A program made the position numbers and the translations under genes. Below, piece by piece: positions 7,542 to 14,907 of a DNA stretch of 34,011 nucleotides. The stretch is from an uncultured Lachnospiraceae bacterium (GTDB taxonomy: Bacteria > Bacillota > Clostridia > Lachnospirales > Lachnospiraceae), in contig CAJUGG010000048.1 in NCBI GenBank assembly GCA_910585995.1, positions 1 to 34,011 of the forward strand. Reading direction: 5' to 3'. Each line of letters opens with the position of its first letter. Position 1 is the stretch's first letter. Below the pieces are notes generated by a model, which searched no databases, had not been told where the DNA came from, and was given only the letters and a program-made list of their open reading frames with translations.

Positions 7542-7576
7542 GATCTGCAAGCTGTGTGAGGCTGCGGGTCTTTTTT
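7542..7576 (+). terminator. Riboswitch expression-platform terminator
   Basis: The stem GATCTGCAAGC (7542-7552) with GCTGCGGGTC (7561-7570) forms through several G.U pairs and is followed by six T (7571-7576), 42 bases before the cbiF start. GCAGATCC at 7478-7485 is perfectly complementary to GGATCTGC (7541-7548), the 5' arm of this stem, so an alternative antiterminator pairing is possible. How aptamer folding chooses between them cannot be settled by eye. Confidence 0.7.
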
Positions 7577-7618
7577 CGTGGAGCGATCCGATGAGATTAG
7601 AGTTAGAGGAGATAAGAG

Positions 7619-8374
7619 ATGGTATCATTTATTGGAGCGGGTCCGGGAGACCCTGAACTTTTGACGATTAAGGGGAAAAAGATCATTGATGAAGCTGATG
7701 TGATTATCTATGCCGGGTCTTTGGTCAATCCAGAGGTGCTTTCGGATGCTAAAAAAGGTGCAAAGATCTATAACAGTGCGACTATGAATCTGGATGAAGT
7801 GATCGCTGTGATGAAAGAGGCGGAGGAAAAGGGTCTTAAAGTGGCGCGGGTGCATACGGGAGATCCGGCGATCTTTGGGGCGCACAGAGAGCAGATGGAC
7901 AGGCTTAAAGAACTGGGAATCGAGTATGAGGTGATCCCAGGGGTCAGTTCTTTTTTGGCGACCGCGGCAGTGCTGAAAAAAGAATATACGCTGCCAGGCG
8001 TGAGTCAGACGGTGATTCTGACGAGGATGGAAGGGCGTACGCCGATGCCGCCCAAGGAGAAGCTTTTGAGTCTGGCGAAGCATCATGCCACGATGATTAT
8101 TTTCTTAAGTGTGGGTATGCTAGAGGAGATGTCAGAGATCCTGCGGCAGGCCTATGAGCCTGAAACGCCGGTGGCAGTGGTCTATAAGGCGACCTGGGAG
8201 GATCAGAAGATCGTCCTTGGAGACCTGACGAATATTGCCAGCCGGGTGAAAGAAGCAGGGATCTATAAGACGGCTCTGACGGTTGTGGGGGATTTTTTAG
8301 GGGATGAATACGAACTGTCCAAATTGTACGATAAGACATTTACCACGGAGTTCCGAAAAGGAGTGACAACGTAA
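7619..8374 (+). CDS. cbiF: Cobalt-precorrin-4 C11-methyltransferase
   Basis: A 251-residue SAM-dependent tetrapyrrole methylase that methylates C11 of cobalt-precorrin-4 in the anaerobic B12 pathway. The N-terminal loop SFIGAGPGDPELLTIKG and the stretch VIIYAGSLVNPEVL are typical of CbiF/CobM. ARVHTGDPAIFGAHREQMD and VIPGVSSFLATAA follow the family order, as does the EMSEILRQAYEPETPVAVVYKATWEDQ region. It is the first gene behind the cobalamin riboswitch. Its TAA overlaps the hemA ATG by one base, which implies tight coupling. Length agrees with the family, about 250 residues. Confidence 0.95.
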   Translation: MVSFIGAGPGDPELLTIKGKKIIDEADVIIYAGSLVNPEVLSDAKKGAKIYNSATMNLDEVIAVMKEAEEKGLKVARVHTGDPAIFGAHREQMDRLKELGIEYEVIPGVSSFLATAAVLKKEYTLPGVSQTVILTRMEGRTPMPPKEKLLSLAKHHATMIIFLSVGMLEEMSEILRQAYEPETPVAVVYKATWEDQKIVLGDLTNIASRVKEAGIYKTALTVVGDFLGDEYELSKLYDKTFTTEFRKGVTT

Positions 8375-9552
8375 TGGGGATTTCACTGATCAGTATCAGC
8401 CATCAGAATGCACCGCTTAAGATCCGGGAGTTATTTGCCTTTTCAGAGGGGGTGCAAGAGGATCTGATGAGACAGATGCTGGAGAGAGGATATGCTGAGG
8501 AGTGTGTGCTGATCAGCACCTGCAACCGGACAGAGGTCTATACGTATACGGAGCAGGGCAGCAATCCCTTTACAAAGATGCAGGAGCTTTTGCTGGAATT
8601 TGCGGAGGCTTCGGAGGTGGAACATATCGGGGACTATGTGCGGTTCTACAGCGGCTCTAAGGCGGTCAAACATCTGTTTCGTGTGGCGGCGGGACTGGAC
8701 TCTATGGTGATGGGAGAGGATCAGATCTTAGGACAGGTCAAGCGTGCGCAGGAAAAGGCAAGACAGATCAAGACCTGTGATGTCTATCTGAATACGCTCT
8801 TTCGCCATGCAGTGACCGCAGCCAAGAAGGTAAAGACCAAGACGGATCTGTCCCGAACTTCGGTCTCGATGGCGACCATGGCGGTGAAGGCGGCAGAGAA
8901 AAATTTTGGCTCTTTGGAGGAAAAACAGATTATGCTGATCGGAGCTTCCGGCAAGATCGGAAGTGTGGTGCTGAAAAATCTGCAGTGTATCGAGGGAGCG
9001 AAGGTCTATATCACTTCCCGGAATATGGAGCAGGCGCATCAGGACCGGCATCACAAGATCAGTTATCAGGTGATGGAGTATGAGAACCGCTACAGCTTGC
9101 TCGATGAGATGGATGTGGTGATCAGCGCCACCAGCAGCCCTCACTATACCCTGACCTATGATAAACTGGCACAGACGTTAAAGACTTCTAAGAAACGAGT
9201 CCTGGTGGACTTGGCAGTCCCTATGGATATTGAGGAAAAGGTGGAGTGGCTTCCGGGCATCAAGCGGTATGACGTGGATGACTTTCAGGAGCTGGCCCGC
9301 GCAAACAATGAGAAAAAACAGCATGAAGTAGTGGCAGCTGATCAGATCTTAGAAGAGGGGCGGTTGGAATTTGAGCGGTGGATGGTCTTTCAGCAGGCGC
9401 TTCCGCAGATGGCCAGGATGAAAGCCTGGATCTTGGAAGAAGCAGAAAAAAAGGGCTTGGAAAAAGCCATTGACAAGATGTTCTATCAGATACGGGACCA
9501 TGCCAGTCCCAATGTGCTGGCGGAATTTTTTCAATATATGAAGGAGATCTGA
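8374..9552 (+). CDS. hemA: Glutamyl-tRNA reductase
   Basis: Reduces glutamyl-tRNA to glutamate-1-semialdehyde with NADPH, the committed step of tetrapyrrole synthesis in bacteria using the C5 route. The catalytic Cys50 lies in LISTCNRTE. LFRVAAGLDSMVMGEDQILGQVK is the highly conserved substrate-domain block, and LIGASGKIGSVVLKNL is the NADPH-binding Rossmann start. At 392 residues it is slightly shorter than many family members of about 410-430. No fused dehydrogenase domain is seen. It sits between cbiF and cbiH behind the cobalamin riboswitch, so ALA supply is tied to B12 status. hemL and hemB are not in the window. Confidence 0.95.
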   Translation: MGISLISISHQNAPLKIRELFAFSEGVQEDLMRQMLERGYAEECVLISTCNRTEVYTYTEQGSNPFTKMQELLLEFAEASEVEHIGDYVRFYSGSKAVKHLFRVAAGLDSMVMGEDQILGQVKRAQEKARQIKTCDVYLNTLFRHAVTAAKKVKTKTDLSRTSVSMATMAVKAAEKNFGSLEEKQIMLIGASGKIGSVVLKNLQCIEGAKVYITSRNMEQAHQDRHHKISYQVMEYENRYSLLDEMDVVISATSSPHYTLTYDKLAQTLKTSKKRVLVDLAVPMDIEEKVEWLPGIKRYDVDDFQELARANNEKKQHEVVAADQILEEGRLEFERWMVFQQALPQMARMKAWILEEAEKKGLEKAIDKMFYQIRDHASPNVLAEFFQYMKEI

Positions 9553-9554
9553 AC

Positions 9555-10286
9555 ATGGGGAAATTATATATAGTAGGTTTTGGGCCGGGAGGTTATGAGC
9601 ATATGACCCAGAAGGCCATAGAGGTGATTCAAAAGGCAGATGTGGTGACAGGTTATACGACCTATGTCAAGATACTGGAAGAATTTTTTCCTGACAAACA
9701 CTATATCGCCACGCCGATGATGCAGGAGATCAAGCGCTGTGAGATGGCTGTGGAGGAGGCAAAAAAAGATCAGGTGGTGGCCATGGTCTCCAGTGGTGAC
9801 AGCGGGATCTACGGCATGGCCGGCATCATCTATCAGGTGGCGGCGGAAAAGGGCGCGAAGATTGAGATCGAGACCGTTCCTGGGGTGACGGCGGCCAGCG
9901 CGGCGGCGTCAGTGTTAGGAGCGCCTCTGATGCATGATTTTGCCGTGATCAGCCTAAGTGATCTGATGACGCCGCTGGATCTGATTATGAAGCGGGTGGA
10001 CTGTGCGGGCCAGGGAGATCTGATTGTCTGTCTGTATAATCCCAAGAGCAAGAAGCGTACAGGATACGTCGAGCAGGCAGCCAGGATACTGATGAGATAC
10101 CGAAGCGAAAAGACTCCGGTGGGGATTGTGCGCAATGCAGGACGCAAAGGGGAGACAACGTGCATCACCACATTGGGAGAGATTGGAGATGCCGAGATTG
10201 ATATGTTCAGTGTGGTGATTATAGGAAATTCACAGACATACACTAGAGATGGAAAGATGATCACGCCGCGGGGATATCAGGTGTGA
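9555..10286 (+). CDS. cbiH: Cobalt-precorrin-3 C17-methyltransferase
   Basis: A 243-residue SAM-dependent methylase that methylates C17 with ring contraction. The start KLYIVGFGPGGYEHMTQKA, the conserved DVVTGYTTYVKIL, VAMVSSGDSGIYGMAG, VPGVTAASAAASVLGAPL and HDFAVISLSDLMTP are diagnostic of CbiH/CobJ. CLYNPKSKKR, further along, is also typical. Only two bases separate it from the hemA stop. It is the last gene of the riboswitch-controlled unit, since a strong terminator follows 22 bases later. No ferredoxin-like C-terminal extension, found in some CbiH proteins, is present. Confidence 0.95.
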   Translation: MGKLYIVGFGPGGYEHMTQKAIEVIQKADVVTGYTTYVKILEEFFPDKHYIATPMMQEIKRCEMAVEEAKKDQVVAMVSSGDSGIYGMAGIIYQVAAEKGAKIEIETVPGVTAASAAASVLGAPLMHDFAVISLSDLMTPLDLIMKRVDCAGQGDLIVCLYNPKSKKRTGYVEQAARILMRYRSEKTPVGIVRNAGRKGETTCITTLGEIGDAEIDMFSVVIIGNSQTYTRDGKMITPRGYQV

Positions 10287-10308
10287 GATCACCGTAAGGC
10301 CATGAGGG

Positions 10309-10347
10309 GGCTGTCGGGAAACCGGGTTTCCTGACGGCCTTCTTTTT
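10309..10347 (+). terminator. Intrinsic terminator after cbiH
   Basis: A 13-bp stem (10309-10321 with 10327-10339) has two G.U pairs, a 5-base loop and the tail TTCTTTTT. It closes the riboswitch operon. Its 3' arm overlaps the -35 region of the next promoter. Confidence 0.85.
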
Positions 10348-10358
10348 AAGCTTATAAT
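10331..10358 (+). promoter_or_regulatory. Promoter of the hemC-cobA-hemD unit
   Basis: A perfect TATAAT (10353-10358) lies 16 bases after CTGACG (10331-10336), a 4/6 match to TTGACA. The -35 lies inside the upstream terminator's 3' arm. An AGGAGG site (10371-10376) follows, 7 bases before the ATG. No riboswitch is visible between this promoter and the gene. Confidence 0.6.
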
Positions 10359-10383
10359 GTCAGGTGAGACAGGAGGATGAAAG

Positions 10384-12798
10384 ATGCAGGATAAGATTCG
10401 GATCGGGAGCCGGAAGAGTAAGCTGGCCCTGGTGCAGACACAAATGGTAAAAGAACAGATAGAAGCCGCATTTCCTCAGGTGACGGTGGAAGTGGTGGAG
10501 ATGTCCACCAAGGGGGATAAACTGTTAGACCGCTCTTTGACTTCTTTTGGAGGAAAGGGTGTGTTTACAAGAGAACTCGAAGAGGCGCTGCTTCGTAAGG
10601 AGATTGATCTGGCAGTACACAGTGCTAAAGATATGCCGATGGAATTTCCCAAAGGGCTGGGGATTGGTGCAGTCTTAAAAAGAGGAGCCGTAGAGGATGT
10701 GGCAGTGACCCTTGACGGGACAAAACTTCGGGATCTAAGACCAGGCAGCATAGTGGGTACGAGCAGCCTTCGCAGGGAGCTGCAGATCAAAAAGATCAAT
10801 CCTCTGCTTCGGGTGCGCATGATCCGGGGAAATGTGCTGACCAGGCTTCAAAAGCTTTCAGAAGGGGGATACGATGCCATCCTGCTGGCTGCAGCGGGAC
10901 TTGAGAGACTGCAATTATTAGACAGCAAAGAGTATCATTATGAATATCTGGACGTTTCTGAGTGCCTTCCGGCAGCGGGTCAGGCGATCTTGGCGGTGGA
11001 GAGTCCCAACGGACATCTGATGGAAGTGCTGGCGGCGATTCATGATCCCAAAGCAGCCGTGTCCTTACAGGCAGAACGTGCCTATCTGGAAGCCATCGGG
11101 GGAAGCTGTAATGCGCCGGCGGCTGCCCTGTCCTGGTTAGAAGGGAAGACACTCTGTATGAAAGCGTTGTATGCAGGAGACGGAAAACAGATCCGGCAGG
11201 TATCCGGCAAAAGAGAGACGGGATTATGTTTAGAACAGGCAGAGATTTTAGGACGTGAGCTGGCAGAGGAAGTGAAAAAAGGAAAGGTGTATCTGGTGGG
11301 CGCAGGGCCGGGAGACAAGAACTTGGTGACTCTAAGATGCCTTGCCTGTGTCCGCAGGGCAGATGTGATCGTCTATGACAGTCTGGCTACGGATACCCTC
11401 TTAAATGAAGCAAGACGAGAGGCAGAACTGATCTATGCTGGAAAACGCGCATCCAACCACCATCTAAGACAGGAAGAGACCAATGCGCTGCTGATCCAGA
11501 AGGCAAAGGAGGGAAAGCAGGTGGTGCGCTTAAAAGGCGGAGATCCGCTGATCTTTGGCAGGGGCGGTGAGGAGGCCAGGGAACTTCAAAAGGCGGGAAT
11601 TGCATATGAGATCGTACCTGGTGTGTCTTCTTGCTATGCTGCGCCTGCTTATGCAGGGATCCCGGTCACTCACAGAGAGTATGCTTCTTCTTTTCATGTA
11701 ATTACGGGGCATGAGGGCGACCACAAAGAAGAGCAGGTGTTAGACTATAAGACCCTGGCGAAGGAAGAAGGAACACTTGTCTTTTTAATGGGACTTAAGA
11801 ACCTTCCCAACATTGTGAAAAAACTGACAGACAACGGAAAATGTCCGGATACACCCGTTGCAGTGATACAAGAAGGCACTACCAGCCGCCAGAAAGTGGC
11901 TGTGGGGACACTAAAGACCATCGTGGAGGAGATCCGGCGTGTGGGTATCCAGACCCCGGCTCTTACGGTGGTGGGAGATGTGGTGTCCCTGAGAGAAGAG
12001 ATAGGCTGGTATGGAGAAAAGCCTCTTTTTGGGGTACGAGTGTTGATTACAGGAACCCAAAGAATGATAAAAAGCCAATGCGAGGCATTTGAAGAAGAAG
12101 GCGCAGAGGTGATCGCCTTTAGTCTGATCGAGACTGAGGCTATGCAGGCGTTTGAACTGTCAAAAGCAGTTTCTGAGCTTCATCAGTACACGTGGCTGGT
12201 ATTTACTTCCGGCAATGGTGTGGAGATCTTCTTTGATGCGCTGATGGAGAATGGCCTGGACATCCGATGTCTGATGAATCTGCGCTTTGCCGTGATCGGG
12301 GAAGGAACCAAAAAAGCGCTGGCAAAGAGAGGAATCTTAGCAGATTTTGTACCGTCCAGATTCTCAAGCCGCGATCTGTCTAAAGAGTGGATTCCTACTC
12401 TGACAGAGAGTGACCGGGTGCTGCTTTTGCGGGCAGAAGAGGCTTCCTTGGAGTTAAATCATGCATTGGAGGAAGCACAGATCCCCTATGAGGCATTGTC
12501 GATCTACCATACCATGGTGGATGGGCGGAAAAAAGAAGAGCTGAACCGGGTCCTGCCCACGGTGGACTATGTAACCTTCGCCAGTGCTTCTGCAGTGAAT
12601 GCTTTTGCTTCCATGACAGATCCCAAGACGGTGAGCGCCAAAGTGGTCTGCATCGGACCAGTGACAGAACAGGCGGCACTTCGCGCCGGACTATACGTGC
12701 ATCGCTCGGCAGTGGAATACACCGCAGAAGGGATACGGGATGTGCTTCTGTATGACAGAGTACAAAACCAAATGGACAAACAGAAGAGGAACTGTTAA
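10384..12798 (+). CDS. hemC-cobA-hemD: Trifunctional fusion: porphobilinogen deaminase - SUMT - uroporphyrinogen III synthase
   Basis: One 804-residue open frame carries three consecutive enzymes. HemC (about 1-292) shows IRIGSRKSKLALVQTQMV, HSAKDMPMEFP, GTSSLRREL and the dipyrromethane-cofactor Cys242 in IGGSCNAPAAA. SUMT/CobA (about 298-545) shows VYLVGAGPGDKNLVTLR, VVRLKGGDPLIFGRGGEE and YEIVPGVSSCYAAPAYAGIP; it methylates C2 and C7 of uroporphyrinogen III to give precorrin-2. HemD (about 548-804) shows the loosely conserved VLITGTQRMIKSQCEAFEEEGAEV, WLVFTSGNGVEIFF and VTFASASAVNAF. CobA-HemD fusions are known in clostridia; the extra HemC module makes one protein that takes porphobilinogen to precorrin-2. 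No precorrin-2 dehydrogenase domain is attached. AGGAGG lies 7 bases before ATG 10384. Confidence 0.95.
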   Translation: MQDKIRIGSRKSKLALVQTQMVKEQIEAAFPQVTVEVVEMSTKGDKLLDRSLTSFGGKGVFTRELEEALLRKEIDLAVHSAKDMPMEFPKGLGIGAVLKRGAVEDVAVTLDGTKLRDLRPGSIVGTSSLRRELQIKKINPLLRVRMIRGNVLTRLQKLSEGGYDAILLAAAGLERLQLLDSKEYHYEYLDVSECLPAAGQAILAVESPNGHLMEVLAAIHDPKAAVSLQAERAYLEAIGGSCNAPAAALSWLEGKTLCMKALYAGDGKQIRQVSGKRETGLCLEQAEILGRELAEEVKKGKVYLVGAGPGDKNLVTLRCLACVRRADVIVYDSLATDTLLNEARREAELIYAGKRASNHHLRQEETNALLIQKAKEGKQVVRLKGGDPLIFGRGGEEARELQKAGIAYEIVPGVSSCYAAPAYAGIPVTHREYASSFHVITGHEGDHKEEQVLDYKTLAKEEGTLVFLMGLKNLPNIVKKLTDNGKCPDTPVAVIQEGTTSRQKVAVGTLKTIVEEIRRVGIQTPALTVVGDVVSLREEIGWYGEKPLFGVRVLITGTQRMIKSQCEAFEEEGAEVIAFSLIETEAMQAFELSKAVSELHQYTWLVFTSGNGVEIFFDALMENGLDIRCLMNLRFAVIGEGTKKALAKRGILADFVPSRFSSRDLSKEWIPTLTESDRVLLLRAEEASLELNHALEEAQIPYEALSIYHTMVDGRKKEELNRVLPTVDYVTFASASAVNAFASMTDPKTVSAKVVCIGPVTEQAALRAGLYVHRSAVEYTAEGIRDVLLYDRVQNQMDKQKRNC

Positions 12799-12982
12799 AA
12801 TAGAAAAAACGACGATATTTGTAAGTGGTGTCAATGGACAATTATGGTACAGCTTGATTAGAACCGTTACGGAAAGTACTCATCAGGGAGTTAATGCTTT
12901 GATATCCGGCTGAAGACAGATTTTGATACGCTGGAGAAAGTATTAAAACAGAATCTTAGATCACATAGATGGAGAGACAAGA
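12799..12982 (+). other. Intergenic stretch with no clear gene
   Basis: These 184 bases separate hemD from the DUF2971 gene. I see no convincing terminator, riboswitch or strong promoter. Short open frames cross it, for example a 53-codon frame starting at 12752 inside hemD, but none has a family I recognise. It may be degraded coding sequence. GGAGAGA at its end serves as the ribosome binding site of the next gene. Confidence 0.4.
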
Positions 12983-13828
12983 ATGGCGCGAGAATATAAC
13001 AGAGATATCTTTTATCATTATACCGATTTTCAGGCGCTCGATGGAATCCTGCACAGTGCGCAGCTTAGGGTAAATAATGTATTGAATATGAATGATGCGG
13101 CAGAGATGAGTCATTTTATGAGCGGGCTGTGTATGGCGGTGGTGAAGCGGCTGAAAGAAGATGGAGAGGACGAACGCACCGAGGAAGTTCGACAATTTTT
13201 TAATGAAGAATTAGAAAAAGAATTTTATTACTCTGCCTATGCCGCTTGTTTTTCTTTTTACCGGGATGATGCTGCTCAGTGGGAGCGGTATGGAAACCGG
13301 GGAAGAGGCGTCTGCATCGCTTTTCGGGGAGAACTGCTTCGGAAGATGGCAGCGGGAAATCTGTCGCTGCAGACGGTGTTTTATCAGGATGACATGACCG
13401 AGCACAGCCTGGTGGAAGTGTTTTACCGGCTGATTAAGAGCGGGGAACGCCTCTCAGGGGACAACCCTTATATCCGCAATGTGATCAACGATGCGTGGAT
13501 CTGTTCTGTGGTATTTAAACATCCTTCTTTTGCTTCCGAAAAGGAGGTGCGCCTGGTGGTCTATCCTTATGAAAAAGAGTATTTTGACGTCAAGCCCTGT
13601 TATCATGTGAGCAAAGAACGGATTAAAAAATATTACCCGCTGGATCTGCAGGTGATGTGTGAAAGGATCGGAGTGGAATTGGAGGATCTGATCATCGAGT
13701 TGATCATCGGTCCGGAATCCACACAGTCTACTTCGATCTTACAGGATTATCTGAGAGATCATGGACTTTACAGACTGGCAGAACATGTGTCTTTGTCCAG
13801 TTGCCCATTGAGAAGACAGCCAGTATAG
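12983..13828 (+). CDS. DUF2971 family protein (281 aa), unknown function
   Basis: The N-terminal FYHYTDFQALDGILHSAQLRVNNVLNMNDAAEM and the central ACFSFYRDDAAQWERYGNRGRGVCIAFRG give the characteristic order of the DUF2971 family (a short YHYT-type opening, then CFS...WxxYG...GVxI.F). The later FKHPSFASEKEVRLVVYPYE is the family's third block. No membrane segment or signal peptide is seen. The biochemical role of DUF2971 is not established, and members occur in scattered accessory and defence-type contexts. Here it lies between hemD and cobD on the same strand, without recognisable link to B12 chemistry. It is probably cargo or a regulator; that is inference. Confidence 0.75.
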   Translation: MAREYNRDIFYHYTDFQALDGILHSAQLRVNNVLNMNDAAEMSHFMSGLCMAVVKRLKEDGEDERTEEVRQFFNEELEKEFYYSAYAACFSFYRDDAAQWERYGNRGRGVCIAFRGELLRKMAAGNLSLQTVFYQDDMTEHSLVEVFYRLIKSGERLSGDNPYIRNVINDAWICSVVFKHPSFASEKEVRLVVYPYEKEYFDVKPCYHVSKERIKKYYPLDLQVMCERIGVELEDLIIELIIGPESTQSTSILQDYLRDHGLYRLAEHVSLSSCPLRRQPV

Positions 13829-13851
13829 AGCGAAAAAAGTAGGAGAAGGGT

Positions 13852-14895
13852 ATGAAACGGGAACTTATCCATGGCGGAGATATCTATGAGGGACACAGAG
13901 GATATCTGGATTTTTCTGCCAATATCAATCCTCTTGGGATGCCAGAGCGTGTAAAACAGGCTGTGACGGATGCACTTTCAGAGGCAGTGCACTATCCGGA
14001 CCCTCTGTGCCGGGAGCTAAGAGGCGCGCTTGCAGAAGAATACAGACTGCCAACAGAACGTTTTATCTGCGGGAATGGAGGGGCAGATCTGATCTACCGG
14101 CTGGTCTATGCCCTGCGCCCGAAGCGGGCACTTTTAACTGCACCTACTTTTGCAGAATATGAAGAAGCCTTAAAACAGACCCAGACCACTTGTCTCTTTC
14201 AAAAGCTGTCAAAAGATTTTCAGATCCCCCGTGAGATCTTAGAACAGATGGAACCGGGAGTGGATGTGATGTTTTTGTGCAATCCCAACAACCCCACTGG
14301 ACTTTTGATCGATCCAGAACTTTTGCTCAAGATCTTAGAAAAGGCAGAAACGCTTCAGATCCATCTGGTAGTGGATGAGTGTTTTCTGGATTTTACCGGA
14401 CAGGAGGAGCGTTCGCTTCTCCCCTATATAGAACAGAGTTCGTATCTGTTTATCCTGAAATCTTTTACCAAGATGTATGCGATGCCGGGGATCCGGCTGG
14501 GGTATGGCATCAGTAAAGACAGGGTGCTTTTAGAGCGGATGGAGGCGGCCGGACAGTGCTGGGGAGTCAGTGTGCTGGCGTCTAAGGCCGGGATTGCAGC
14601 GCTTCAGGAACACGAATATAAGCAAAAGGCCATTGCGCTTGTGAGAGAAGAGCGCAGCTATTTAAAAAAAGAATTGGAAGCCCTGGGCATGCAGGTATGG
14701 GATGCACAGGCGGATTATCTGTTTTTCCGTGCACCGGGCATGGATACTTTATATGAACGATTGCTTACATCGAACATCCTGATACGGCGCTGCGGCAATT
14801 ATCGGGGGTTACAAAGTGATTATTATCGGATCGCAGTAAAAGATCATGAGTCGAACGCGTGTTTGGTCCGGGCGATGCAGGACGTGGTGAAGTAG
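13852..14895 (+). CDS. cobD: Threonine-phosphate decarboxylase
   Basis: A 347-residue PLP-dependent fold-type I enzyme that makes (R)-1-amino-2-propanol O-2-phosphate, the linker of the B12 lower loop. The N-terminal HGGDIYEGHRGYLDFSANIN is typical of CobD, as are HYPDPLCRELRGALAEEY, CGNGGADLIYRLVYAL, FLCNPNNPTGLL and VVDECFLDF. The PLP Lys is K207 in ILKSFTKMYAMPGIRLGYG. It is related to histidinol-phosphate aminotransferase, but the HGGxI opening and B12 context favour CobD. Neither a PduX-like kinase nor a CobD C-terminal metal-binding extension is seen. It is 12 bases from the DUF4132 gene, suggesting co-transcription. Confidence 0.92.
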   Translation: MKRELIHGGDIYEGHRGYLDFSANINPLGMPERVKQAVTDALSEAVHYPDPLCRELRGALAEEYRLPTERFICGNGGADLIYRLVYALRPKRALLTAPTFAEYEEALKQTQTTCLFQKLSKDFQIPREILEQMEPGVDVMFLCNPNNPTGLLIDPELLLKILEKAETLQIHLVVDECFLDFTGQEERSLLPYIEQSSYLFILKSFTKMYAMPGIRLGYGISKDRVLLERMEAAGQCWGVSVLASKAGIAALQEHEYKQKAIALVREERSYLKKELEALGMQVWDAQADYLFFRAPGMDTLYERLLTSNILIRRCGNYRGLQSDYYRIAVKDHESNACLVRAMQDVVK

Positions 14896-14907
14896 AAAGG
14901 ACAGGAT

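Noticed and set aside
7252..7656. 134-codon plus-strand frame over the riboswitch
   Set aside because: It begins at the promoter -35 (TTG) and covers the whole B12 aptamer and terminator; no coding signal.
10287..10383. Second riboswitch before hemC
   Set aside because: The space holds only a terminator hairpin, a promoter and an AGGAGG site; no B12 box or other aptamer motif.
12752..12913. 53-codon frame starting inside hemD and ending in the 12799-12982 gap
   Set aside because: It overlaps hemD out of frame, has no ribosome binding site and no recognisable family; recorded only as possible relic.
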